Source: Oscillospiraceae bacterium (GTDB taxonomy: Bacteria > Bacillota > Clostridia > Oscillospirales > CAG-382). Taken from it: DNA of 63,928 nt. Shown piece by piece: positions 25,301 to 32,687 of this stretch. Position numbers and translations under genes: made by a program. The stretch is from the NCBI GenBank assembly GCA_015064625.1, contig SVRW01000012.1, forward strand, positions 1-63,928, given 5' to 3'. Every line of letters starts with the position of its first letter. Position 1 is the stretch's first letter. The notes under the pieces were generated by a model, which saw nothing but the letters and a program-made list of their open reading frames with translations, did not search any database and was not told where the DNA came from.

Positions 25301-27273
25301 GATACAAAGAAAGAGTTGACGCTTCTTCTGTCATAAACAGCAAAAATGCATATGTGACGGTTGAAGAAAAGAGAGAAAACGGCTCTGCTTTGCATAAGCT
25401 TATACTGTCAGAAGTACAAGACGGAAAAATTCTTGTATTTAAAGGCAGTGAAGCTATATCTATGAGCAAAGGTGAATCCTTTGAATTATCTCTTGTATCA
25501 AAAGAAATCATGTATTCTGATAAAAAGTCAACGGTTGTTTGCGAAAAAGACGGAATCGCAGTAAATCCAAAGATACTGGATGCTGACGTTGTTTACGTAA
25601 ATGACATTGCGTATTTATCAGATGTAAGCCTTTATTTTAAAGACGGAGCAAAGCGTAACAATACAAAGCTTTGTGCAACCGCCAGATTCAACGTAGAGGT
25701 TGACGAAAGCACCTTGAAAGGAAGCTCATTGTCAGCTTCTCAAACCACCTTGAAGTATGACGGCTCTTTCACAGAAACAGTTGAGCTTCAATTTGTTTCC
25801 GCAGAAAGAGTGACTTCTGAAAACTCGTCTTATACCTTGGCATATTATGAATTGGATGCTGATGTTTCACTTTGCGAAAATGAAATTTCCAAAACTTACA
25901 ATGCTCAAAAATTCATTTTACCCGAAGGAAAGCAAGTTGTATCGAAAGATAACGTTCTTTGCTCAACAAGTATTCTTAATTGGAACGTTCTGACTATGAG
26001 CAGAGAAGCAGCAAGCAAAACTTCTTTGGAGCTAATCAACTCCGAAAACGGACTATTCGTTCAGATGACTCTGCTTTTCGATAGAGAAATTCAAGTTTTG
26101 AACAAAGAAAACGTTTTCGCTTTCGTAGATATGGAAACAAACGGAAACGTAGAAAGACTTGAGCTTTCCCTTGAAAAAGCAAATCGCCAAAGTCTCATTT
26201 TCCGCTCAAAAAAATCCATATCCGTAGTTGGAGGTCAGGTTTCCTCTTTGACCGTCGCTGAAAGAATATCAGATATGTTTAACTCTGTCACAACAAATAA
26301 CCAGATAGGAATAAGTGAGCTTGTGCCAGAAAGTCAGCTTATTGTTGATATGAGCAAAAAAGGTTCAGTTGAAAATGCATGGTTTACGATCACTAGCGAC
26401 AAAAGCAATACTTTTGATATTTCTGTAAACGTTGCGTATTCAGAAAAATTAAATAAAATAACCTTTGAAAAATCATCCGTAAAAATACTCATGTACGTTG
26501 AGTATGAAAACGGAAGCACAACAACGGTTGAAACTTCCCTTGAATTTGAAAACGTTGAAAATGATACTGTTGCAATATACAAAGGAGTTGTAACTGCTCC
26601 AGAAGATGCAACTGTTGTTCAATTCACGTTAAACGGCTCTGTGAAATCATTTGGTAACAATTATTTGTATAACGATAATACAACTTTGATACTTAATGGT
26701 GATTTACCCGAAGTAACAAGCAAGGCTTTGGAGAAAGTAGGAATAAACGTAGTTGCTGTTATTTCTAAAAAGGCAGATAAAACCATAGACCGTATTTCCG
26801 ATTCAATAATTGCCGTAACGTATTCAAAGGATATAAACGTAACCAATTTAGAAGGAATATCCTTGACTGCAAACGTAAACGGAATCGCAAACGTGGATGA
26901 AATCGTATACAAAGCGGTTTCTCTGTACAACGGCAACACGGTAATATTCGCTACTGAAGACAAAGACTACGAATACGGGGAAAAGGTAGAAATCCTTATT
27001 AAAGACCGTTCAATAGTTCTTGAAGGTGAGAGCGAAATATTCGGCAAAAACGGTATGAAAGCAAATACCTTGTTGCCAGAAATTTCCCGTAGCTTTGACG
27101 TTACAAAAGAAGCTTCTTCTGATAGCGAAGACACTGAAAGCTCAGAGGACTCCTCGGAGAATCAAGGCGGTACAGCCTCTCCCGGAGATAACACTGCAGG
27201 ATTCATTACAATAATGGCTATCCTCGCACTTGCTTCTGTATTGGCAGTAGTAAGATTAAAAAAGGTAAATTAG
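16351..27273 (+). CDS. Giant (3640-residue) surface protein with Calx-beta and CARDB-like domains
   Basis: The start follows GCGGAGGCACAAAA and overlaps the previous gene. Residues 1-29 form a signal peptide ending AVLA. Two Calx-beta-like domains follow at about 64-187 and 189-297 (ISEGG..., GTTSGSTLTY, DGSAEDGKHY). There is a low-complexity Gly/Thr/Asn linker at about 1155-1220, a hydrophobic beta-rich stretch at about 1230-1357, a CARDB-like domain at about 2196-2304 (LFLAGEEIEVGFTIDNIGDRAVEDI), many Ig-like strands toward the C-terminus, a Ser/Glu/Asp-rich linker (3586-3610) and a C-terminal SPGDN motif, membrane segment and basic tail (RLKKVN). It is probably an adhesin or a structural cell-surface protein. 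No enzymatic domain was recognised. The frame is intact over 10.9 kb. Confidence 0.9.
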   Translation: MKNIFRKIISLVLAIIMILPAVLNTAVLAENTSSSPAEILSTGMSIEDAKSNMQKFYANDDWKKIYPDGLFLFEYSTYEISEGGTDINNPEDVYLGVVVYRIGGTTSGSTLTYMMSCSVGDSEMYPSSKGYVTFAPGATTATIKVKIKNDNKRNGDQLLMLSLIEATVGYVSDTGIAAIKIFDDEPYVSSVISISASSAITDACEGKVDITVKRKENSVDIVSLRVRTEDGSAEDGKHYNKKEYEIVFLAGQTEQTVSIPLIQSGEVYTTPKYFTVVAENLKGCVLENDSSLKINITNKKEDPSKELTNVDGNKADLEQDTSDSLAGSSSSVININDNVDRKELLKAVIGSGSGITSLLGAPETVYQTDEIGGEWSSTLTIPITDFEQRYCTDGNWRNDGSTFSNGNEDLLIVTKTVYNLNYYEAVTIKVQNKAGSAIMGKPNTAFGYLAAGGPSDNHETFKFVKDDLRSPSESSLRFMRSNKMYYFVNHNNENINYMSASNVFSFESNASSRYEGTHGIGSDKMRLFFTAYDDEGWDDTNFKIGETTLHRAVLPFYLFEKFCDDPSTIKYDPKNADKTIEFVQEGYTWSIGVDTEKGGGIAILSDAHDTDPISHKYGFYIGSNLKISFKPVEANANLPIPEYVYLCDDKGNIHNSSMLCDDGMFYISLETILTNNITSLVNEYYMTDLEAKNHVQKTIGGREYITSVFDSLFKFRVSYNLKKGTVINFKNIYDLSKPSGTESEESHKSRIYNSVFDIVTFFKNDEKIQPDYEINLNNGTISFEDTEFDYIQVTPKTELGYLVSSNLYDKDYQNFDTSTKVPNDVCNQIKGNVIFTVYDSNATYLEPQINIQSTYVSEKTKNGFEAVYVADDIDDFIPFEALYGDTSKTPAIQYYTVRFSVSDIYAGSMSGEVKDFNINVNYSDLRTSETYKLFSFTFKGGASFAEASNVELKAASTKFKTNEGTGYESFMPIVELVDYVTQYEYIMYIPTYYNYTASEGNDPLAEYYTQIFKGADGFGIEMNNFSKQTQSDTEETPEIIYSLDVSETKSVMDPLPAVSLNADEQKVDSYYFEEQDEFYTYNRHQLSMRGYKIGLDTSGFFVSLSKILKIAGKDKASGKVRHAAGTSVYVTVGDEQIVCGIKLGATGYGDQLVKKNDSATDGTSGGGTTTDTPNNTTEKESVAGGNKGNTTGGNNTASAGGSNVSGMAANGAQQTGMKEKLSQLNSSSAVTGFLSFDAKITFTYNKLTHSYVISAFSFTFAGGVGVTSIVPLTPAPFIYFTFSTKIAASVSLGASVIQEYIDDQGKIHYAVSFNGLTLAPSLSISLGVGIGASGLLSFEILGTADVNASITLFKEKYNPPQMEFDLDSTLSNDEHPAYVLTSMGQWKTYKSRTVSNADGTVTPKQMESMYNYCYGASLLQSDTVDDKLVLTTKAASFQLVAATDPRGGIALITVKKVTGELIEEREVNLYSSERTLYKTVFNWQTKDFDYDKTEAIPVIIEIKNVSSSAFGKTKVILDSIRIHNLDFKVSEYSIPSISSFSFKLAVQVKPTVVGFSFPLDVGYMLIKYTGVRQEDENEETSVKKTWTLTLGSFHNTKTYVLNSLRTISADEDIPVIMATASRKSSNTNSDYFNTGEFASTKTKTLLMGDIDNTALTQVIEYNGSIYTFYTVTLTGDDGETSFYQLYVSKDGETLGAVCNDSFVADFTAFINGEGKLSVIMSASDSTVKSITRNSDGTATLTASDGTTTKITSTKYLKNILERTCVKLATFDEVNNTFDVSVYKKTDGNGLQESLPTASSFNGGSTVAFFVEDAKTENEAKYDLNWTGYNDKSASTSQIMTDLFNSMYSGKAEIHCCFKASDGTFVDQTVPMDSSLIEKGYEKAGFKITSIDSIMVDENTVLLAYSVELPYAQKSGFVGTLKEIHYKKGVFNATRTAVEFADTVVVDSLFDYNDYLDVVETSLGTLSDRYYNKMTGEYNENIILNNVQFENVALCTDDDEISDVDVKPCLFYKTNNSINYVTYEGIEEKSAVGVLYDGAMETYVLLVGLDGNIYIIYNDVTSTSGYTDTLYIAEYNTLDKFWNHPRRLTYTDVFDEEKLKNHQPTASVVFDNLSAVVDSNGKVAVAFKSSYVPFSYDGTADASSLNTVESSILDLYDKITVDEEGNVKAGITVPVPDYESEYARTDMFMITYEDMVTKVEVEDLVLSNKLFLAGEEIEVGFTIDNIGDRAVEDIIVQLCYYDLDTNSRSVIASQNLSGFLLAGDEYKVKMSYVVGPNIISDNTLLTVRILNSTKRRVLYDSYEECYLKYISGEWENSNDDDGMEGEGPDSLVFHEIDNHSELTFGAIDVDVDNEGIMNYTVNVLNRGTLDVEEDVTLICNAYSKNEETMEYTYTNTIFSVSIDKERLTAGGYTAISDSFKVNDYLHKVSDVNTEFYYNFEIISADAQYDTLNDSTDINVCQQIPKVEVESITSLRSLGINTDGRLVTGMKLGDEIVIKNDILSEYISNDRLRCYEVNSDVLSIDASSNDGTVRVKATGLPNGKEGYAKLLLNIKDTVISRYLYIYISNAEKLNFTESMSNGNWKISTPSYVYAMNYDLMKTENDGSEMNFGFVGKDLKIYGDFLSNGGCFKVIIRDSAGKTVSEDLVSTKAEKYNCGMLLYNSAELPFGSYSVTVKSVLENGEALALDCAEFTIDTSDADTTPYNVVEQSYEVLDAPLLSGRNREARFTLNFSKNICIAENTKLSDITVKFDEYEKIDGEYSKTGKEVIFTASEINGKSLTFSGVLMSEPGRVLKYVLKSNSIASGSVITEKNGVPVKTTIPNYASVSYTLRESGILSAIVADDFAMPNGSIKKSVRVKFATAPNVNRITGTKLLYKTTDENGAEREVDFFFAEMTEDPRIAIYRAEKLELSENELSKYFAFEKGILLNESNYVLITSDGDYLENDLITVLEDKSDLDIYYEKIKNNEKPRIILEEGSIPAVYVGYKERVDASSVINSKNAYVTVEEKRENGSALHKLILSEVQDGKILVFKGSEAISMSKGESFELSLVSKEIMYSDKKSTVVCEKDGIAVNPKILDADVVYVNDIAYLSDVSLYFKDGAKRNNTKLCATARFNVEVDESTLKGSSLSASQTTLKYDGSFTETVELQFVSAERVTSENSSYTLAYYELDADVSLCENEISKTYNAQKFILPEGKQVVSKDNVLCSTSILNWNVLTMSREAASKTSLELINSENGLFVQMTLLFDREIQVLNKENVFAFVDMETNGNVERLELSLEKANRQSLIFRSKKSISVVGGQVSSLTVAERISDMFNSVTTNNQIGISELVPESQLIVDMSKKGSVENAWFTITSDKSNTFDISVNVAYSEKLNKITFEKSSVKILMYVEYENGSTTTVETSLEFENVENDTVAIYKGVVTAPEDATVVQFTLNGSVKSFGNNYLYNDNTTLILNGDLPEVTSKALEKVGINVVAVISKKADKTIDRISDSIIAVTYSKDINVTNLEGISLTANVNGIANVDEIVYKAVSLYNGNTVIFATEDKDYEYGEKVEILIKDRSIVLEGESEIFGKNGMKANTLLPEISRSFDVTKEASSDSEDTESSEDSSENQGGTASPGDNTAGFITIMAILALASVLAVVRLKKVN

Positions 27274-27319
27274 TTTTTCCGAATTTCAAATCATTAAAAT
27301 AAAAAAGGGAGCGTAAAAA

Positions 27320-30300
27320 ATGAAGCGAAGAATATTAGCTTTTTTATTGGCTTTCACTTTGATTTCTGTAAATATTCCCGCCATATTCGCCTTTGGTGAA
27401 GAAGCGGGTACAGAACAAAACCCCATAACTATAAAAACGTGGGAAGAATTTGAAACGTTTTTGAATAGTAATCATTCAGGAAACCCTACATACTATTCAT
27501 TAGCTGAAGATATTACCTATATTGGAACAGACGCTTACGGTGGATACGATTTATCTGATGCCGTCCTTGAAGGAAACGGTCATAAAATAAGCGGTATCAA
27601 GCTAAACAGTACGCTGTTTGACACGGTTGTGAATACAGCTATAAGAAACGTTGTATTTGACGATATTACATTCGTTTCGTCAGAAGAACAAAAAGACGTT
27701 GCAATTCTTGCAAACGTTGTGGATTTCAGCTCATATATAACAAGCTGTGCTTTTTCAAATTGCGTTTTAACCCTTCCAGATGCCTGCTGTAACGTTACAG
27801 CAGGGATCGTGGCGGCTCAGAACGAAGGTGTTATTACAAACTGTATTGTTGAGGATAGCTGTGAAATAATTCATCAAAGCGGGAATTGTTCCACGTCGTC
27901 ACATACCATAGGCGGTCTTGTTGGCGTTAACACCGAAGGATTGATAATAAACTCCATCTCATACGTTAAATTCGACCTTGCACAGAATAAAAAATACGTA
28001 CTGGGCGGGATCACGGCAAAAAACCAATGTATTGTAGAATATTGTTATTCCGAAGTTGAAGCTCCAGACGTAAATGCTACCTTTGATGCTTTGGTAGGAA
28101 ATTCTTCCACAGACGGAGAAATAATAAACTGCGTATATCGTTCTGAAGGAAAATATACAACGGTAGGTTTTTCTTCTATCAAGGATTACAATTCCATGGA
28201 TATCGAAGTCTTTGCCGCAGAAATGACAGAGCTTTCCCAGAACGATTATAACCAGAACTACGAGTTTTCTATGTTCAGCATTAAAGACCTTGCTTGCCCG
28301 TGGACAGTTGAAAACGGAAAGCTTTCCCTCTCCTTCGACGGACTTACAGCTTGGGTTTACGTTTATCTCGATAAAAACCTGAGTAATGCTTTATTAACCT
28401 TTGAAAGTGAAATAGGAAAAAAGGTCACAGACAGCAAATATGCCTTTAAGGTTGGCTCTTATTGCGATAAGGTTTATAACCGTAATTCCTTTGAGATAAG
28501 TTATAATACTACAAGGTATATGATGGTAAATAACTTCGTATACAGTCCGATAAACTCCTACGTAACGAAGCTAAACAACACTGCCGACGGACTGGAAACA
28601 AATTATTCCAAAATGTATCTTGCGCCCGCTTCTGTTGTTGTTTCAGGAGGAGACTCCAAGGAGGATTACGTTAAAAACACTTCAAAGGGTAAGATATATC
28701 CCTTTGGAACGGAGTTAAGTTTATCGAACATTGGCATCGACGATGAGCTGATAAGCCTGAAATTTGACGGTGAAGGAACAGAGGCCTCCCCTTTCCAGAT
28801 AAAGAACGGATTTGACTTTCAAACGTTGGCAAAATACGTTGAAACAGGTGAATCCTACAACGGTATTCCGTATAACGAAGCTTATTATTCAATGATGAAT
28901 GACATTGATTTATCAGGCTTCTCCTTTGGCACAATCGGTTCAGTCGGAAACAATAACAAAAACGCCTTCCGCGGTGTTTTTGATGGAAAAGGAAACACGA
29001 TTTCAAATTATACCATAAACACCACAAGAAGTATGCAAGGGATTTTCGGCTTGGTTGCAGGATATCCCGACAACGGAAACAATAAAGGAAAAAAGGCTGT
29101 TGTTAAAAACGTTCTTCTTGAAAACGTTGCTGTAAAGGGTATGAGCGGGAGCTACGGTGATTTGAGAGGTGCTTTGATAGGTCAGGCAGAATACGCCACC
29201 GTGAGCGGTTGCTTTGTTGATAACACGAACACTTACATGGAAGGCGGAACGCAAATTGGCGGTCTTATAGGATACGCATATTATTGCGATATTTTCAACT
29301 GCGGTTCTTCCACCAAGATAGTAACCCATTCCGGTGTTGCTTACGCAGGCGGTATTGTCGGCAACAGTGCTCATTCAGCAATAAGAAACTGCTACGTAAA
29401 TACAAATTTCGTCATCAACAACGTTACCGATAAACGTTTTATGTGTATAGGACCTGTTGCAGGTTACATCCGTAACACAGATTTTGATAACAATTTCTAT
29501 ACAGAGCATTCCGAAATTAACTATGGCAAGGTCAAAGGTGTTTCATCCGTTCTTCTATCCTATATGCAAAGCGAAGATTTCGCAAACGCACTTACGGTTT
29601 ATTCTGAGAAAAACAGCTTTGGCAACATATTCAAAACAAGAAATATAAGTGTTAAGCTTCCAATCCCCACCCCCACTGATTCGCAGAGAGCAGAATATCT
29701 GGTTTCCTGCATACCTACAGACCTTGGAAAAATAACGCTAAGCAATTCAAGCGGAACAGCGTTACGTCCCTTCAACCAAACGATTACGGTAGCGAAATCA
29801 GAAGGTAACGATTCAATCAAAGAAATCATTATCACAGACTTAAAGGGTGTGGTACAGAACATAAAAGTAAAAGAAGAAATAGCGGGCGAAAAATACTCTT
29901 TTGATATGCCCAATTATCCCATATACATCATTCCAAAGTTTGCAGATGTTTATCTTAAGGGTGAAGGAAATATCCGTAATCCTTATCAAATAACAACCTT
30001 TGAGGAATTCATGTATATGGCTTCAAAGGTTAACGAAGGAAACAACTCGCAAAACTACAAAGGCGTAGTTTATCGCTTTGCAGATTACAGTCTTATGACT
30101 GACATAGATTTTGAAGGTAATGGATTCGAAGGAATAGGAACTCAAAGCAATCCATTCAAAGGATATTTCTACGGCAACGGTCACACCATAAGCAACGCAG
30201 TATTTTCCAAAGCACTTTTCAATTACATATCAGGAGACTTTTTAATCGAAGGTCTGGAATTGAAAAATATAACCGTAACGGAAAATGAAGGTGCGCTTTT

Positions 30301-32641
30301 CGTTTACGACGGTAGCAAGGGTACGTTTATCAGCCTGAATAATATTATGGCTACAGATTGTAAATTCACAGGTGCGGGCGGAAGCGGTCTTGTGTATTAC
30401 GGTGCCGAATATGGAACGTATTTATTCAGCTTCCGTATGAAGAACATCTCCTACACAGGCGGTGGACTAACAACAGCTCTTGTTAAGAATACAAATTATC
30501 CCGTTGAAGCATTTTACGGCGTACTTATAAATTCAAGCTGTAGTTATCTGTGTCTCAACTTATACGATGGTTCAACGTTTACGTTTGGCTATTCCTATAC
30601 TTACAACACTACCTTTAAAAAGCACGGTGATGGTTTTCATGCATATACCGAAATAAGCGAAGACGAGCTTCGTAATAAAGATTTCATAGCAAATCTTTCC
30701 GCGTCCAAGCATCAAAACAACTTTTCCTGGGGATGGACCCCAAGCATAGTGGACGGGTATGCAACGATTGCTGCGTTTGAAGACAAAAAAGCATACTACC
30801 CTATTTCTTACGATAACGTATTTTCTCAAAGTAATATTGAATTTATAAACATGAGCTCTGCTATTTACGGTGCAGAGGAAAACGAAACGGTTACGCTCAG
30901 CTTTAATCCAATAGCTTACACAGGGGATCTAAAAATAACTGACAAAAACGGCAAAGAAATTCTTTACGTTCTCACAGCCCCCAAAGAAAATGAGACATAC
31001 GGAACAATAAGCTTTATAATGCCCGAGAGCAACGTTAAAATTACCAATAACGGTAAGTCTATTAAATACTACGTTTTTTGGGGAGAAGGAACAAAAGAAT
31101 CTCCATATATAATATCAACTCCCGAAGACCTCAAAAAGGTTGCAGACATAATAAACGGTACAATGGACGCTTCTTCATACCACTTCGTTACCGAATATAA
31201 TTCAGCGTATTTCGTTCTTAACGAAGATTTGGACATGAACGGAATCAACTGGGAAGGGATCGGAACTTCCGGAACTCATTTCCAAGGTAATTTCAACGGA
31301 AATGGACATACAATATCAAATCTCAATATTAACAGCGGTCGTGCGGACGGCGGCAGACAAGGCTTATTTATGATACTTGGCACAAAAGCCGTTGTTAAAA
31401 ACTTAACGGTAAAAGGTGCAAACGTATGGAGCGAAAGTAGCCCTGTAAGAGGCTCTGCAGCTATTGCAAAAGAAAATAACGGCTTGATTTCTGCCGTTAT
31501 GGTTATTGATTGCACGTTGCAGTTGGGGAACTGGGACTTCATTGGAGGAATTGCGGGCAGAAATACCTCAAGCGGTATTATTGAATACTGCGGGGTTGTA
31601 AACACATTTTTGCGATACCGTTGGGGCGGTGCAGGAAAATTTCCGATTGGTGCTTTGACCTCTCGAAACGAAGGAACGCTCAGAAATTCTTACTCCTACG
31701 CTTGTTCATTCGCCAACGGAAACAGCAACGTAAACCCACTTTGTCCCGTTGGAAACGAACCATTGAACTGTTTTTATTATACCGAATCAACCGACGACGG
31801 CAAATGGAGCGGTAAGAGCTTTTCAAAGGAAGATTTCAACAGCGGTCACGTTACGTATTTCGGTTTGAATCAAGCAAATACATCAAATCCCATCTGGCGT
31901 CAGAATCTTGACAGCGAGCCTTCAGATTTGTATCCCTTCCCCTTTGAATCTCACGGTATTGTGTGCCTTTACACCACAGATTCGGGAGAATTCTACACAA
32001 ACGCTCAAATGGTTTCTTCAGGCTTAACTCTTATGCTTGGAGATGCAAACCTTAACGGAAAGGTTGATGCGGAAGATGCGGTTCTATTAAGACGCTACCT
32101 GTCAGGCTCTGAATCGATGAGTAAAAATGCTCTCGTTTCATGCGACGTAAACAAGGATGGAAAAGTTGACAAGGATGATCTCAAAATCTTAAGCAAATAT
32201 CTTGACGATGGGGTTATATCGGGCGAAGCTTTAATCGGTAAGATATCAGAGCTTGAAAGCATTATACCCGAAGGCGGAGCTTTGGTTGGAGATATCAACC
32301 GCGACGGAATGGTCAACAAAAACGACCTTGAGCTTTTCAAAGACTTTTTGGATGGTAAAATCCAACTTAAAGGTGCAGAAAAGCTTGCCGCTAACGTTGA
32401 CTTAAGCGACGGATTTGACGCTTCTGACCTCCAGATAATAAGAGAATATCTCGATGCTTTGGCAGAAGAAAGAAAAACGCACAGTCACGTTGGACAGTAC
32501 GTTTATTCAGGTGATAAAGAAGAAATTGGAGATATCCCATCACCTGGAGATAACTCAACTCCAATTTTCATTTACATTTCAACTTTGATTTTAGCATTTG
32601 TTTTATTAAAACAGATAACATTCAAACGAAAACCCATATAA
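27320..32641 (+). CDS. Surface protein with GLUG-type repeats, four dockerin-type repeats and C-terminal anchor
   Basis: It starts 46 bases after the giant gene with AAGGGAGCG upstream and a signal peptide (cleavage after about residue 24, IFA). The 1773-residue protein carries at least four GLUG-like beta-helix blocks, seen as GNGHKISGIKL, FDGKGNTISNYTI, FYGNGHTISNAVF and FNGNGHTISNLNI (about residues 75, 555, 950 and 1325). Residues 1572-1717 hold four calcium-binding dockerin-type repeats (GDANLNGKVDAEDAVLLRRYL, CDVNKDGKVDKDDL, GDINRDGMVNKNDL and the more divergent NVDLSDGFDASDL), i.e. two dockerins. It ends with PSPGDN, a membrane segment and KRKPI. No cohesin is present in the window. 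The role is likely adhesion or substrate binding at the surface. Confidence 0.88.
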   Translation: MKRRILAFLLAFTLISVNIPAIFAFGEEAGTEQNPITIKTWEEFETFLNSNHSGNPTYYSLAEDITYIGTDAYGGYDLSDAVLEGNGHKISGIKLNSTLFDTVVNTAIRNVVFDDITFVSSEEQKDVAILANVVDFSSYITSCAFSNCVLTLPDACCNVTAGIVAAQNEGVITNCIVEDSCEIIHQSGNCSTSSHTIGGLVGVNTEGLIINSISYVKFDLAQNKKYVLGGITAKNQCIVEYCYSEVEAPDVNATFDALVGNSSTDGEIINCVYRSEGKYTTVGFSSIKDYNSMDIEVFAAEMTELSQNDYNQNYEFSMFSIKDLACPWTVENGKLSLSFDGLTAWVYVYLDKNLSNALLTFESEIGKKVTDSKYAFKVGSYCDKVYNRNSFEISYNTTRYMMVNNFVYSPINSYVTKLNNTADGLETNYSKMYLAPASVVVSGGDSKEDYVKNTSKGKIYPFGTELSLSNIGIDDELISLKFDGEGTEASPFQIKNGFDFQTLAKYVETGESYNGIPYNEAYYSMMNDIDLSGFSFGTIGSVGNNNKNAFRGVFDGKGNTISNYTINTTRSMQGIFGLVAGYPDNGNNKGKKAVVKNVLLENVAVKGMSGSYGDLRGALIGQAEYATVSGCFVDNTNTYMEGGTQIGGLIGYAYYCDIFNCGSSTKIVTHSGVAYAGGIVGNSAHSAIRNCYVNTNFVINNVTDKRFMCIGPVAGYIRNTDFDNNFYTEHSEINYGKVKGVSSVLLSYMQSEDFANALTVYSEKNSFGNIFKTRNISVKLPIPTPTDSQRAEYLVSCIPTDLGKITLSNSSGTALRPFNQTITVAKSEGNDSIKEIIITDLKGVVQNIKVKEEIAGEKYSFDMPNYPIYIIPKFADVYLKGEGNIRNPYQITTFEEFMYMASKVNEGNNSQNYKGVVYRFADYSLMTDIDFEGNGFEGIGTQSNPFKGYFYGNGHTISNAVFSKALFNYISGDFLIEGLELKNITVTENEGALFVYDGSKGTFISLNNIMATDCKFTGAGGSGLVYYGAEYGTYLFSFRMKNISYTGGGLTTALVKNTNYPVEAFYGVLINSSCSYLCLNLYDGSTFTFGYSYTYNTTFKKHGDGFHAYTEISEDELRNKDFIANLSASKHQNNFSWGWTPSIVDGYATIAAFEDKKAYYPISYDNVFSQSNIEFINMSSAIYGAEENETVTLSFNPIAYTGDLKITDKNGKEILYVLTAPKENETYGTISFIMPESNVKITNNGKSIKYYVFWGEGTKESPYIISTPEDLKKVADIINGTMDASSYHFVTEYNSAYFVLNEDLDMNGINWEGIGTSGTHFQGNFNGNGHTISNLNINSGRADGGRQGLFMILGTKAVVKNLTVKGANVWSESSPVRGSAAIAKENNGLISAVMVIDCTLQLGNWDFIGGIAGRNTSSGIIEYCGVVNTFLRYRWGGAGKFPIGALTSRNEGTLRNSYSYACSFANGNSNVNPLCPVGNEPLNCFYYTESTDDGKWSGKSFSKEDFNSGHVTYFGLNQANTSNPIWRQNLDSEPSDLYPFPFESHGIVCLYTTDSGEFYTNAQMVSSGLTLMLGDANLNGKVDAEDAVLLRRYLSGSESMSKNALVSCDVNKDGKVDKDDLKILSKYLDDGVISGEALIGKISELESIIPEGGALVGDINRDGMVNKNDLELFKDFLDGKIQLKGAEKLAANVDLSDGFDASDLQIIREYLDALAEERKTHSHVGQYVYSGDKEEIGDIPSPGDNSTPIFIYISTLILAFVLLKQITFKRKPI

Positions 32642-32646
32642 CTAAA

Positions 32647-32683
32647 AAGGGAAAGCAGATTCGTCCGCTTTCCCTTATTTTTT
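32647..32683. terminator. Bidirectional terminator between convergent genes
   Basis: AAGGGAAAGC (32647-32656) pairs with GCTTTCCCTT (32667-32676), followed by ATTTTTTT on the plus side and preceded by a short A-run on the other. It ends both the surface-protein operon and the converging lipase gene. Confidence 0.85.
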
Positions 32684-32687
32684 TATA

